DNA of 64,000 bases from Actinomadura rupiterrae (GTDB lineage Bacteria; Actinomycetota; Actinomycetes; Streptosporangiales; Streptosporangiaceae): positions 62,001 to 126,000 of the forward strand of contig NZ_JAMZEA010000003.1 of NCBI RefSeq assembly GCF_024172125.1, read 5' to 3'. The notes beneath the pieces were generated by a model, which had not been told where the DNA came from, made no database searches, and saw nothing but the letters and a program-made list of their open reading frames with translations. Positions 16,310 to 24,999 of the stretch are shown here, piece after piece. Within the stretch, counting starts at the first letter, position 1; every line of letters starts with the position of its first letter. The translations under genes and the position numbers were made by a program.

Positions 16310-16365
16310 GCCATCAGCCCCCGGTCAGGCCGCCACGCCGTCAGCCCGCCACGCCCTCAGCCCCT

Positions 16366-16461
16366 CACGCGGCCAGCCCGTCCCCCGGTGCCGCAGTCAG
16401 CCCGTCACGCGGTCACGCGGCCAGCCCGTCCGCCGGTGCCGCAGTCAGCCCGTCACGCGGT
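16366..16461. repeat. 48-bp tandem duplication
   Basis: Two adjacent 48-base copies (16366-16413 and 16414-16461) differ by one base and lie in the intergenic space between the convergent AKR and MarR genes. Smaller direct repeats of cagcccgtcacgcggtca flank them. No coding function is apparent. Confidence 0.85.
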
Positions 16462-16508
16462 CAGGTCGTCCCGCCGTCGGGCGGTCCCGCCGTCGGGCGG
16501 CCAGGGGG

Positions 16509-17009
16509 TCAGGAGATCAGGCGGTTGAGGATGGCGCCGAAGACGCGCAGGTCGTTCTCGTCCAGGCGGCTCAGCACGTACTCGCGGACGCCGCGCTGGT
16601 AGGTCGGGGTCGCCTCGGCGAGGCGGGCCCGGCCGGACGGGGTGAGGGCGGCGAACAGGCCGCGGGCGTCGCTGCTGCATGACTGGCGGCAGACCAGGCC
16701 GTCCCGCTGCAGCCGGTCCACGAGGCGGGTCAGGCCGCTGCGGGACAGCAGGACCCGGTCGGCCAGGTCGTTCATCCGCAGCCGTCCGTCCGGGGCCTCG
16801 CCGAGGTGCATCAGGACGTCGTAGGAGCCGAGGGCGAGGTCGTGGTCGGCGAGCAGGTCGGCCTGGAGCCGGCGGGAGATCTTGACCTGGGCGCGCAGCA
16901 TCGTCCGCCAGACCGTCAGCTCGGCCGCCGTGACCTGCCCGTCTGCGGGAGCGGCGGACGGCTCGGCGGGCGGCTGCGGGACCGGCGGGGCGGCGGACGG
17001 CACTGTCAC
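16509..17009 (-). CDS. MarR-family transcriptional regulator
   Basis: A protein of 166 aa from the GTG at 17009. The winged-helix core is clear: DLALGSYDVLMHLGEAPDGR, LADRVLLSRSGLTRLVDRL as the recognition region, and a wing around RQSCSSDARGLFAALT. The first 25 residues are Pro/Ala-rich. MarR proteins repress efflux or detoxification genes and release DNA on binding phenolic ligands. The GTG start is supported by a TACCAT -10-like sequence 7 bases upstream, without a Shine-Dalgarno, which suggests a leaderless message. It is divergent from mrp, but that gene is housekeeping and not an obvious target. Confidence 0.88.
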   Translation of the reverse strand: MTVPSAAPPVPQPPAEPSAAPADGQVTAAELTVWRTMLRAQVKISRRLQADLLADHDLALGSYDVLMHLGEAPDGRLRMNDLADRVLLSRSGLTRLVDRLQRDGLVCRQSCSSDARGLFAALTPSGRARLAEATPTYQRGVREYVLSRLDENDLRVFGAILNRLIS

Positions 17010-17119
17010 GAACCCGATGGTACGCCTGCCCCCGGCCGGTGACCCAGCCCACAGAAACCGCTGTGACCTGCGGCGACAGGGATCACACCCCGGATTCGCG
17101 AGCGCCGGTGTGGAGTTCG

Positions 17120-17125
17120 TAGCAT
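17120..17125 (+). promoter_or_regulatory. -10 element of a probable leaderless promoter (TAGCAT)
   Basis: TAGCAT followed by six bases and the ATG of the Mrp gene at 17132. Transcription should start at the ATG. Confidence 0.55.
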
Positions 17126-17131
17126 GGGGGT

Positions 17132-18271
17132 ATGGCCTCCCCATTGACAATCGAGCAGGTGACCGCGGCCCTCGCCACGGTGAACGACCCTGAGATCCGC
17201 AAGCCCATCACCGAGCTCGACATGGTCAAGAGCGTCGACATCGCCCCGGACGGCTCCGTGCGCGTCGGCATCTTCCTGACCGTAGCCGGTTGTCCCATGA
17301 AGGACACCCTCACCAAGAACGTCACCGAGGCCGTCTCCAAGCTGGACGGGGTCGCCTCCGTGCAGGTCGAGCTGGACGTGATGAGCGACGAGCAGCGCAA
17401 GGCGCTGCGCGCCAAGCTCCGCCCGGACGAGGCGGCGAAGGAGATCCCGTTCGCCAAGCCGAACTCGCTCACCAAGGTGTACGCGGTGGCGTCCGGCAAG
17501 GGCGGGGTCGGCAAGTCCTCGGTCACCGTGAACCTGGCGGCGGCGCTGGCCGCGCAGGGCCGCAAGGTCGGCGTGGTGGACGCCGACATCTACGGCCACT
17601 CGATCCCGCGCATGCTCGGCGTCGAGCACCCGCCGACCAAGGTCGAGGACATGATCATGCCTCCGACCGCGCACGACGTGAAGGTGATCTCGGTCGGCAT
17701 GTTCACCGCCGGGAACCAGCCGGTGGTGTGGCGCGGGCCGATGCTGCACCGCGCGCTGCAGCAGTTCCTCGCCGACGTGTACTGGGGCGACCTGGACGTC
17801 CTGCTGATGGACCTGCCGCCCGGCACCGGCGACATCGCGATCTCGGTCGCGCAGCTGCTGCCGTCCGCGGAGATCCTGGTGGTCACCACGCCGCAGCAGG
17901 CCGCCGCCGAGGTGGCCGAGCGGGCCGGCGCGATCGCCGCGCAGACCCACCAGCAGGTCGCCGGCGTGATCGAGAACATGTCCTACCTGACCTGCGCGCA
18001 CTGCGGCGAGCGCCAGGAGATCTTCGGCTCCGGCGGCGGCGCGACCGTCGCGGACGCGCTGACCCGCACGCTCGGCACCCAGGTGCCGGTGCTCGGCCAG
18101 GTCCCGATCGACGTCCGGCTCCGCGAGGGCGGCGACGAGGGCAAGCCGCTCGTCCTGTCCGACCCGGACGCCGAGGCCGCCAAGGAGCTGCGCGCCATCG
18201 CCGACAAGCTCGGCGCCCGCTCGCGCGGCCTCGCCGGAATGTCCCTGGGCATCTCCCCCAAGCGCCGCTGA
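17132..18271 (+). CDS. mrp: Mrp/ApbC/NBP35-family Fe-S cluster carrier ATPase
   Basis: A 379-aa protein. Residues 1-95 are a DUF59/MIP18 domain (NDPEIRKPITELDMV, with the VAGCPMK cysteine). The rest is a deviant Walker-A P-loop ATPase (SGKGGVGKSSVTVNLA at about 115-130) with DADIYGHS, LLMDLPPGTGD as Walker B, and ENMSYLTCAHCG. The CAHC pair is the CxxC that bridges a [4Fe-4S] cluster between two subunits. It assembles and delivers Fe-S clusters. In mycobacteria mrp lies close to sigE-htrA-tatB, as it does here. It ends at a strong terminator shared with the convergent tatB. Confidence 0.94.
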   Translation: MASPLTIEQVTAALATVNDPEIRKPITELDMVKSVDIAPDGSVRVGIFLTVAGCPMKDTLTKNVTEAVSKLDGVASVQVELDVMSDEQRKALRAKLRPDEAAKEIPFAKPNSLTKVYAVASGKGGVGKSSVTVNLAAALAAQGRKVGVVDADIYGHSIPRMLGVEHPPTKVEDMIMPPTAHDVKVISVGMFTAGNQPVVWRGPMLHRALQQFLADVYWGDLDVLLMDLPPGTGDIAISVAQLLPSAEILVVTTPQQAAAEVAERAGAIAAQTHQQVAGVIENMSYLTCAHCGERQEIFGSGGGATVADALTRTLGTQVPVLGQVPIDVRLREGGDEGKPLVLSDPDAEAAKELRAIADKLGARSRGLAGMSLGISPKRR

Positions 18272-18288
18272 GACGCGAACAAGCGCAC

Positions 18289-18323
18289 AAGAAAGGCCCG
18301 GCCGATTCGGCCGGGCCTTTCTT
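18289..18323. terminator. Strong bidirectional intrinsic terminator
   Basis: A 17-bp perfect stem (arms AAGAAAGGCCCGGCCGA and TCGGCCGGGCCTTTCTT) with A-rich and T-rich ends lies between convergent mrp and tatB. Confidence 0.93.
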
Positions 18324-18470
18324 CATTTCATCTCGCAGCCCCGGAATCGTCACCGAGCTGCCCCGGCGTTTCACCTTGCGGTCCGGGAAACGTCATCGGG
18401 GGGCGCCGGCGTTTCACTTCGGGGACTCGAAGAGTTCGGCGGGAATTCTCAGGTGGCCTCGGTGCCGAAC

Positions 18471-18824
18471 TCAGGTGGCTTCGGTGTCGAAGGGGGGACG
18501 CTCGCCGTATTCGAGCTGGCTCGCGGCGGCAGCGGCGTAGGAGGTGTCCGCCAGGGACGCGCCGTTGCGGTGCTCCGGTTCGGAGTCGAGGTCTTCCAGC
18601 AGGTGCTTGCGGACGAACGTCTTGGGGTTCAGGTCGGCGATGTCGAAGTCCTTGAACTCCGGCCCGAGCCCGTCCTGGAGGTCGGCCTTGGCGCTGTTGG
18701 CCATCTCGCGGAGCTGCCGGAGCGCCCGTCCGGCCTGGCCGGCGACGGTGGGCAGCTTGTCCCCGAAGATCACCAGGGCGAGCACGACGAGCACGACCAT
18801 CTCGCCGAGTCCTACGTCGAACAA
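18471..18824 (-). CDS. tatB: Sec-independent protein translocase subunit TatB
   Basis: A 117-aa protein. One N-terminal membrane helix (GLGEMVVLVVLALVIFG) is followed by the hallmark FGDKLP hinge with Gly-Pro, then a long amphipathic helix (AGQAGRALRQLREMANSA) and an acidic disordered tail. This is the TatA/B/E fold, and the length and tail fit TatB, which receives twin-arginine proteins at the membrane. The start is taken as the TTG at 18824: it gives the family-standard Met-Phe-Asp-Val-Gly start and lies 5 bases behind GGAGG. A TTG four codons further upstream would bury that ribosome binding site. It sits downstream of htrA, as in mycobacteria. Confidence 0.9.
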   Translation of the reverse strand: MFDVGLGEMVVLVVLALVIFGDKLPTVAGQAGRALRQLREMANSAKADLQDGLGPEFKDFDIADLNPKTFVRKHLLEDLDSEPEHRNGASLADTSYAAAAASQLEYGERPPFDTEAT

Positions 18825-18968
18825 CCCGTCCTCCAACGTGCCAGGGGACCGGACACGTCCCGCGGCCCGGTCACCTCAGCCTATCTCCACTCAGGTGAAC
18901 GCAAGCTCTGCGTCTCCGGCCGGTCAGATCCCGCAAAACCAGCTCGGCCCCGGCATGCGGGCACCAAG

Positions 18969-19013
18969 CCGGACGGGGAGGACGCGCGGCCGGCGCGCGT
19001 CCTCCCCGTCCGG
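18969..19013. terminator. 20-bp perfect stem terminator after htrA
   Basis: Arms 18969-18988 and 18994-19013 pair perfectly over 20 bp with a 5-base loop. The hairpin begins 6 bases after the htrA stop codon and before tatB, so tatB probably depends on readthrough or its own promoter. Confidence 0.88.
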
Positions 19014-19019
19014 GAGCGG

Positions 19020-21179
19020 TCAGTTGGTGGAGCCGAGCGTGACGTCCACCGTCGTCTCCTTGCCGCCGCGCTGGTAGGTGACCTTGATCTGGTCGCCGGG
19101 GGCGTGGCTGCGGACCTGGGCGAGCAGGTCGGCGGAGGTCTCGATCGGCTGGGTGCCGATCTTGACGATCACGTCGCCGGGCTTGAGGCCCGCGCGGTCG
19201 GCCGGGCCGCCCTTCACGATCGCGGGCACGTTGCCGCTGCCCTGCGGCGGGATCCGCACACCGGGGCCCTCGAACTGCGGGTCGATGGCGATGCCGAGCT
19301 GCGCCCGGCGCACCTTGCCGGTGTTGATGATCTCCTCGGCGACCCGCTTGGCCTGGTTCACCGGGATCGCGAAGCCGAGGCCGATGGAGCCCTGCGACTC
19401 GGTGCCGCCGGTGAGGATCGCGGTGTTCATCCCGATCACGCGGCCCTTGGCGTCCACCAGGGGGCCGCCGGAGTTGCCGGGGTTGATCGCCGCGTCGGTC
19501 TGGATGGCGTTCATCACGGTGTTGTCGCCGCTGCCGCCCTCGCCCTTGGTCGGGACGGCGCGGTTCAGCGAGGACACGATGCCGGTCGTCACCGAGCCCT
19601 GCAGGCCCAGCGGCGAGCCGATCGCGATCACCGGGTCGCCGACCGCGATCTTGTCGGAGTCGCCGAGGGTCAGCGGCGGCAGCGGGTGGCTGCCCTCCGG
19701 CTTGATCACGGCCACGTCCGAGGACGGGTCGGTGCCCTTGACCGTGGCGGGCAGCGACGTCTTGTCGTTGAACACCACCTTGATGCTCGCGCCCGCGCCG
19801 AGCCCGGCCACCACGTGGTTGTTGGTGATGATGTAGCCGTCGTTGACGATGAACCCGGTGCCCGCGGCCTCGCCGCTCTGCCCGGTCACGCGGATCATGA
19901 CCACGCTCGGCAGCACCCGCTGCGCGACGCCCGCGACCGAGTCCGGCGGACGGTTCTGCACGGGCGCGTTGTCGTTGCCGCTGCCGAGCTTCACCGACCC
20001 GCCGTTGTCGTTGTTGCGGTCGCCGGTGCTCAGCGCGACGATGCCCGCGCCGAGTCCGCCCGCGACCAGCGCGATCAGCAGCCCGATGACGGCCAGGGCG
20101 CCGAGGCCCGGCCCGCCGCGCCCCGCGGACGGCGGGGCGGGCACCGGCGCCCAGTTGGGGCCGCCCGGAGGCTGCCCGAACGTTCCCGGGCCGCCCGGAG
20201 CCGTGCCGGGACCGCCGGGCGCACCCGGCCCTCCCGGCGCGGTCGGTCCGGCCGGCCCGCCCGGCATCGGCTGCGGAGCGCCCGGAGGCGGCGGACCGCC
20301 CGGGGCGCCCATCGGCGGGCGCGCGCCCGGCGGAGCCGGCTGGGGCGACGCCTGCGCGGCCCAGCCGAACTGCGCCGCGGCGGCGGCCCGCGGGTCCTGG
20401 TCGTGCGGCGCGAACGCCGGCCGCTCCACCTGCGGCATCTCCTGCGCGACCGGCCCGGCGGACGGGTCGTGCGCGGCGCCGGCCGACGCGTAGGGCTCCT
20501 GGCCCGAAGCCGCGAACGACTCCGGCCCGGCCGCGTACGCGCCCTTCCCGGACGGCCCGTAAGCATCGTGCCCCGGCGCCCCGTACGCCTCCTGAGCGCC
20601 CGACGAAGGCGCCCCGTACGGCTCAGCGCCGTGCGTCTCCTGGCCGCCCCCCTGGCCGCCCGCACCAGACGATCCGTAAGGCTCCTGCCCGCCCGCAGCG
20701 GACGATCCCTGGCCGCCCGCACCAGACGATCCGTAAGTGTCCTGGGCGCCTGCACCGGACGATCCCGAGGCGCCTGCACCGGTCGGGCCCTGGGCGGACG
20801 CGGCGGAGGTGCCGTAGGACGGCTCGTCCGGCGCGTCCGGCGGGGCGAAGCCGGACGGCTCGCCGTCGGTCATCGTCGGGAGCGGTCCGGACACGCCCTC
20901 GGAGCGCGCCGGCTCGGCGCCGGGCTCCGGGTCGTCCGCCGGCTCGGGGTCGTGGTCGGTCAAGGTGTCCCGCGTGGCCGCACCGGCCACCGGACGGTCG
21001 CCGGGCGGCGGGGAGTCGTCGGCGGAGCCCGCCGCGGCGGTCCCCCGGCCGTTGGCCCGCTCGGCCGCGGCCCCCGCGGCGCTCCCGGCTCCGGAGGCGT
21101 CCGGCCGCCCGTCCGCCTGGCCGGGGGCGGGCTCGTCCCGCTCCGTCCCCTCGACAGGTCCGCGGCTGTCTTCGGTCAT
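19020..21179 (-). CDS. htrA: HtrA/DegP-type membrane-anchored serine protease with PDZ domain
   Basis: A 719-aa protein. The first 340 residues or so are a cytoplasmic low-complexity region full of Gly, Pro, Ser and Gln, with repeated SSGAGGQ and EPYG-like units. A single membrane helix follows, then a trypsin-like domain whose triad is visible: His in TNNHVVAG, Asp in SSDVAVIKP and Ser in NPGNSGGPLVD. A C-terminal PDZ domain (GGPADRAGLKPGDVIVKIG) ends the protein. It degrades misfolded envelope proteins. The ATG at 21179 has TAGGAGAG just upstream. It is part of the sigE envelope-stress locus. The long disordered N-terminus is larger than in mycobacterial HtrA. Confidence 0.93.
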   Translation of the reverse strand: MTEDSRGPVEGTERDEPAPGQADGRPDASGAGSAAGAAAERANGRGTAAAGSADDSPPPGDRPVAGAATRDTLTDHDPEPADDPEPGAEPARSEGVSGPLPTMTDGEPSGFAPPDAPDEPSYGTSAASAQGPTGAGASGSSGAGAQDTYGSSGAGGQGSSAAGGQEPYGSSGAGGQGGGQETHGAEPYGAPSSGAQEAYGAPGHDAYGPSGKGAYAAGPESFAASGQEPYASAGAAHDPSAGPVAQEMPQVERPAFAPHDQDPRAAAAAQFGWAAQASPQPAPPGARPPMGAPGGPPPPGAPQPMPGGPAGPTAPGGPGAPGGPGTAPGGPGTFGQPPGGPNWAPVPAPPSAGRGGPGLGALAVIGLLIALVAGGLGAGIVALSTGDRNNDNGGSVKLGSGNDNAPVQNRPPDSVAGVAQRVLPSVVMIRVTGQSGEAAGTGFIVNDGYIITNNHVVAGLGAGASIKVVFNDKTSLPATVKGTDPSSDVAVIKPEGSHPLPPLTLGDSDKIAVGDPVIAIGSPLGLQGSVTTGIVSSLNRAVPTKGEGGSGDNTVMNAIQTDAAINPGNSGGPLVDAKGRVIGMNTAILTGGTESQGSIGLGFAIPVNQAKRVAEEIINTGKVRRAQLGIAIDPQFEGPGVRIPPQGSGNVPAIVKGGPADRAGLKPGDVIVKIGTQPIETSADLLAQVRSHAPGDQIKVTYQRGGKETTVDVTLGSTN

Positions 21180-21356
21180 CCCCACTCTCCTACCGGGCAT
21201 GAATCTCGTTGATCCGCGCTCATCGTCGCCGAGGCGGCATGTGATGAGCGTAAAGCTCCGGACAACCCCCACCGACCGTCCAATTGTCCCGGATCCCGGG
21301 ACCGCACGCCCCCATCACCCCCTGCCTCACGGGCACCAGGAGGCGCACTGACGCTG

Positions 21357-22460
21357 TCAGTCGAAGGGGTTGGCCCAGGAGGTCAGGCGGCCGAAACCGC
21401 GGCGCATGCGCGGCCAGAACGCGGGGTGGCCTTCGGGGAAGGCCTCCGCTGCGGCCGACGCGGTGCTCTCCGGAGCGTCGGTGAGGACGGTGTAGACGTA
21501 CCCGCCGCGCTGCTCGACCACCCAGTTGCGGACGGTGTCGCGCCGGTAGGCGGTGCGGCCGTCCAGCCGCTCGCGGGTCCAGCCCTTCATGCGGCTCTTG
21601 TCGAGCCCGCCGTGCTGGACGAACACCGAGACGACGGCCAGGCCGTCGGAGTAGCTGAGGTGCAGGATCTGGTCGCCGGACGGCCCGTCCGAGCGGCGCA
21701 CGTCGTACAGCGCGAGCCTGCCGGGCAGCGTGCGCGGCATCGGCCAGCCGTCCTCGCGCAGCTGCTTGACCTGCGCGGACGTGAGCGACTCCTCGCTCGG
21801 CAGCCTGGTCATCGGGCCGGAGGCGGGCTGGTAGGGCTCGGCGTCGCCCGGCTCGTCCGCGCGGACGGACGAGCCGCGCACCGGCACCGGCGCGGGCGCG
21901 CGCTCCGGCGTGGCCGGTCTCACAATCTGGAAGTTGTTGAACCCGACCACGACGACCGCGCGGCCCTCGGTGTCGAGCAGCTCGCGGTGCAGCATCAGGC
22001 CCGTGTCGGCGTCCAGCCAGAAGCGCCCGGCGGTCGAGCCGTCCGACCGGCGGGCCTCGACGACGGCGGCGCGGCGGCCGCACATCGTGCCGTCCTCGCG
22101 CCGGACGAGCGAGTAGTTCCGGACGAGCAGCGCGAGCGTGCCGCGCGTCACGCCGAGCGGGACGTCCGCGCCCGGCGCGTGCTCGACCTGCGCGGTCGTG
22201 GTGTGCGTGCCGTGCCGTCCCCAGGTGGTCAGCACCCGCTCGCCCTGGTAGGACACCGCGCCCGCGGCATCGGCGGCGGCGCGCAGCAGGCGCAGCGCGT
22301 CCGGGTCGCTCGGCGCGGGCCGGTCGCCGTGCGCGTCGCCGGCCAGCACCGCCCCGGCGCACAGCGCGCCGGCGATGCCGACGGCGGTGAGGGCGCGGCG
22401 GCCCCGGCACCGGGCGTCGCCGCGCGGACGGCGCGGACGCGGGCGGACGGGCCCGATCAC
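21357..22460 (-). CDS. MucB/RseB-like periplasmic sigma-E regulatory protein
   Basis: A 367-aa exported protein. An Arg-rich start precedes a signal or membrane segment (TAVGIAGALCAGAVLAG). The body resembles RseB/MucB lipoprotein-carrier-like domains: YQGERVLTTWG, then FWLDADTGLMLHRELLDTEG and VVVVGFNNFQI, followed by a C-terminal region with LHLSYSDGLAVVSVFVQ. RseB proteins bind the anti-sigma factor outside the membrane and delay its destruction until lipid or protein signals arrive. The ATG overlaps the anti-sigma gene stop as ATGA (22457-22460), so the two are co-translated. That supports the functional link. Confidence 0.82.
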   Translation of the reverse strand: MIGPVRPRPRRPRGDARCRGRRALTAVGIAGALCAGAVLAGDAHGDRPAPSDPDALRLLRAAADAAGAVSYQGERVLTTWGRHGTHTTTAQVEHAPGADVPLGVTRGTLALLVRNYSLVRREDGTMCGRRAAVVEARRSDGSTAGRFWLDADTGLMLHRELLDTEGRAVVVVGFNNFQIVRPATPERAPAPVPVRGSSVRADEPGDAEPYQPASGPMTRLPSEESLTSAQVKQLREDGWPMPRTLPGRLALYDVRRSDGPSGDQILHLSYSDGLAVVSVFVQHGGLDKSRMKGWTRERLDGRTAYRRDTVRNWVVEQRGGYVYTVLTDAPESTASAAAEAFPEGHPAFWPRMRRGFGRLTSWANPFD

Positions 22461-23437
22461 GGCTCCGGGGCGGCCGGGACGGCCGTCCGCAGCGTGTCCG
22501 GGTCGGTCAGCGGGTCGGTGATGGGCGTGTCGCCCGAGGTCAGGGCGTGCTCGACGGCGAACCGGTCGAACGCGGGCGTGACGGTCGGCGCGTCCTGGTT
22601 GCCGCCGGCAACGTAGGACGCGACGCCGAGCCCGAGGAACAGCGAGGCCGCACCGGCCGCCAGGTAGCGCCGCCGGGGCGCCCGCCTGGACCGCGCCGGG
22701 CCCGTCCCGGCCGGGCCGGAACGCATGGCCGCCGCTGCCATTGCCGGGGCTCCCGCGCGCCGTCCCGCGGCACGCCCCGCGGCGACCGGCGGACGGTTGT
22801 CACGCGGACGGCCCGCGCGCGGCGTCCCGGCAGAAGGCGATACCCAGGGCCCGCGGCCCTTGGGCGCTTCCCACCGGTCACCGGTCCGCCCGGCCTGCTC
22901 GTCCGGACGGGTGGCATCGGCCGGACGCGCGCTCTCCCCGGCGTCCGCGCCGTCCGAGGCGGCGAGCGTCTCGCCCAGGCCGCGCAGCCGGGCGAGGAAG
23001 TCAGGAGTCGGAAGATCGTCCGGAACCCGTGAGGAAGCGGCGTCGCCGCCCGCCCCCAGCGCCCCGTCCAGGCCGCGGAGGCTGTCTGAGCCGCGCGGGC
23101 CGTCCAGGCCGTCTGCGGCGCGTGGGTCGTTGAGGCCGCGGGGGGCGTCCGGGGCGCGGAGGGTGTCGGGGGTGCGGGGGCCGGGCGGGGTGCCGGGGCC
23201 GCGGCCGGGGAGGCCGGGGGCGGGGGCTCCGGCGGTGGGTGACGCGGGCGCGGGCACGCTCGGCGCGGACGCGTCGGGCGAGCCGAGGCCGCGGAGGCGG
23301 GCCTTCAGGCGGCGCAGCCCGTCGGCCTCGGCGCGGCACGACGCGCAGCCCGCGAGATGGCGCAGGGCGCGTTCGCGCTCCTCATGCCCCAGCTCGCCGT
23401 CGACCAGAGCGGTCAGACGCTCCCCCAGACAACTCAC
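22457..23437 (-). CDS. Zinc-finger (zf-HC2) anti-sigma factor for SigE
   Basis: A 326-aa protein from the GTG at 23437, which is preceded by GAGGGAG. The N-terminal ZAS domain has the HxxxCxxC motif (RHLAGCASCRAE) that binds zinc and clamps the sigma factor. The middle 200 residues are a long Pro/Gly/Arg-rich linker. One membrane helix lies near residues 270-295, leaving a short external C-terminus. It therefore spans the membrane and holds SigE. Mycobacterial RseA is the functional counterpart but is shorter. The position between sigE and the RseB-like gene fits a regulated-proteolysis pathway. Confidence 0.88.
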   Translation of the reverse strand: MSCLGERLTALVDGELGHEERERALRHLAGCASCRAEADGLRRLKARLRGLGSPDASAPSVPAPASPTAGAPAPGLPGRGPGTPPGPRTPDTLRAPDAPRGLNDPRAADGLDGPRGSDSLRGLDGALGAGGDAASSRVPDDLPTPDFLARLRGLGETLAASDGADAGESARPADATRPDEQAGRTGDRWEAPKGRGPWVSPSAGTPRAGRPRDNRPPVAAGRAAGRRAGAPAMAAAAMRSGPAGTGPARSRRAPRRRYLAAGAASLFLGLGVASYVAGGNQDAPTVTPAFDRFAVEHALTSGDTPITDPLTDPDTLRTAVPAAPEP

Positions 23438-23493
23438 GCGGCTCCCTCGTCGATCATTCCAAGCTGTGGCGCTCCGCCGCGCCGGGCCGCCCG

Positions 23494-24156
23494 TCAGCGG
23501 CCCTCCGCGGCCGCCGCCGGCTCGGCGGCGTCCGTGGTTCCCCTGCGGCGGGGCGCCCGGTGCTCCAGTGCGGCGCGCAGCTGCGCCCGTCCCCGGTGGA
23601 TGCGGCTGCGCACGGTTCCCAGTTTGACATCCAGCGTCGCGGAGATCTCCTCGTAGGAGAGCCCCTCGATGTCGCACAGCACCACGGCGGCCCGGTACTC
23701 GGGGGCCAGGGCGTCGAGCGCGGCCTGGACGTCGGAGTCGAAGTTGCGGTCGTCGAACGCCTGCGCCGGGGTGGGCTCGCGGCCCTGGAGGCGCTCGGCG
23801 GCGTCGTCGGCCAGCCCCTCGAACCGGATGCGCTGCTTGCGCCGCGCCTGGTCGAGGAACAGGTTGGTGGTGATGCGGTGCAACCAGCCCTCGAACGTGC
23901 CGGGCGTGTAGTTCGAGAGCGAACGGAACACCCGGACGAAGACCTCCTGGGTGAGGTCTTCGGCGTCGTGCTGGTTGCCGGTCAGCCGGTAGGCCAGCCG
24001 GTAGACCCGGCCGGAGTGCTCACGGACGACCTCGTCCCAGGACGGCGGGGCCCATTCGGCCTCGGGTGCGTTCTCGCGCGCACGCGCCGCGTCGGCCCGG
24101 CCCCTACTGGAGCCGACCCCGACAGCGCTCTTGAAGGTAAGTGCTGCCACTCCCAT
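23494..24156 (-). CDS. sigE: ECF sigma factor SigE
   Basis: A 220-aa sigma factor. Region 2 contains [20 protein letters not shown] followed by [20 protein letters not shown], nearly the same wording as mycobacterial SigE. Region 4 is [19 protein letters not shown] with [15 protein letters not shown]. It directs envelope-stress transcription. The gene order sigE, anti-sigma, (RseB-like), htrA, tatB and the divergent O-methyltransferase repeat the arrangement around Rv1221 in M. tuberculosis. The ATG at 24156 is preceded by GAGAGAGGAA about 12 bases upstream; an ATG nine codons earlier has no ribosome binding site. A GGAACC/CGTT promoter lies upstream. Confidence 0.94.
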   Translation of the reverse strand: MGVAALTFKSAVGVGSSRGRADAARARENAPEAEWAPPSWDEVVREHSGRVYRLAYRLTGNQHDAEDLTQEVFVRVFRSLSNYTPGTFEGWLHRITTNLFLDQARRKQRIRFEGLADDAAERLQGREPTPAQAFDDRNFDSDVQAALDALAPEYRAAVVLCDIEGLSYEEISATLDVKLGTVRSRIHRGRAQLRAALEHRAPRRRGTTDAAEPAAAAEGR

Positions 24157-24275
24157 GGTGCCGGGCTGTTCCTCTCTCCACATGGTGGAACGACACGGTC
24201 CTGCCTGGGCTGGGGCGGTTGCCGTACTCGCGATCCGCACCCGCCCCGACCGGGGCGAGCGCCATCGTGGTTTAG

Positions 24276-24303
24276 AACGCGCTGGAACTCCGGTTGGTTC
24301 CCC
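24276..24303 (-). promoter_or_regulatory. Probable ECF (SigE-type) autoregulatory promoter
   Basis: On the minus strand GGGAACC (24303-24297) and CGTT (24279-24276) are separated by 17 bases. This is the GGAAC/CGTT form recognised by actinobacterial SigE/SigH-like factors. It lies about 120 bases before sigE, so SigE probably activates its own operon. Confidence 0.6.
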
Positions 24304-24390
24304 GTCAGCGATATTGTCTTTCCAGCATGAGCCAGGCGGGGGTCCCGCGAGGAGGCAGCCATCGACGCCATTGAGGCCACCCTGTCCTAC

Positions 24391-24996
24391 GTGGAGGACT
24401 TCCTCCCCGAGGACGAGGCGATCGTCAACGCCCGGCAGCGGGGGGAGGAGGTCGGCGCCACGCCGATCGGCCCGGCCGGCGGGGCGGCGCTGCGCTTCCT
24501 CGCCACGCTGATCGGCGCGCGGACGGTCGTCGAGGTCGGCACGGGCTGCGGCGTGTCCGGAATCTCCCTGATGCGCGGCATGCCGCCGGACGGCGTGCTC
24601 ACCAGCGTCGACGTCGACCACGAGAACCAGCGCCTGGCGAAGCTCGCCTACCGCGAGGCGGGCCTCGGCTCGTTCCGCACCCGGATGATCGTGGGACGCG
24701 CCCTGGAGGTGCTGCCGCGGCTCACCGACGGCGCCTACGACATGGTCTTCTGCGACGCCGTCAAGACCGAGTACCCCGAGTACTTCACCGCCGCGCTGCG
24801 CCTGCTGCGCCCCGGCGGCGTCATGGCGTTCGACAACGCCCTGCTGAACCGGCGCGTCGCCGACCCGTCCTACCGCGGCGACCCGACCACCGAGGCCGTC
24901 CGGGAGATCCACCACCGCGTCCGCGAGGACGAGCGCCTCGTCCCGCTGCTGCTCCCGGTCGGCGACGGCCTCCTCTGCGCCGTCAAGCGCGACTGA
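24391..24996 (+). CDS. O-methyltransferase (SAM-dependent, caffeoyl-CoA/catechol type)
   Basis: A protein of at least 201 aa. The Rossmann core has [12 protein letters not shown] (SAM-binding motif I), [11 protein letters not shown] with the acidic motif II, and [13 protein letters not shown], where the metal-binding Asp sits in this family. It corresponds to the methyltransferase gene divergent from sigE in mycobacteria (Rv1220c). The given start is the first GTG. However, family homology begins about 10 codons earlier, and a strong GAGGAGG lies 5 bases before an in-frame ATC at 24361, with no ATG, GTG or TTG in between. Real translation may begin at ATC or ATT. Confidence 0.88.
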   Translation: MEDFLPEDEAIVNARQRGEEVGATPIGPAGGAALRFLATLIGARTVVEVGTGCGVSGISLMRGMPPDGVLTSVDVDHENQRLAKLAYREAGLGSFRTRMIVGRALEVLPRLTDGAYDMVFCDAVKTEYPEYFTAALRLLRPGGVMAFDNALLNRRVADPSYRGDPTTEAVREIHHRVREDERLVPLLLPVGDGLLCAVKRD

Positions 24997-24999
24997 CCC

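Noticed and set aside
18453..21212. A 919-codon plus-strand open frame over htrA
   Set aside because: It is the antisense shadow of htrA and tatB. Composition (Arg, Gly, His, Val) is typical of opposite-frame GC bias, with no domain and no ribosome binding site.
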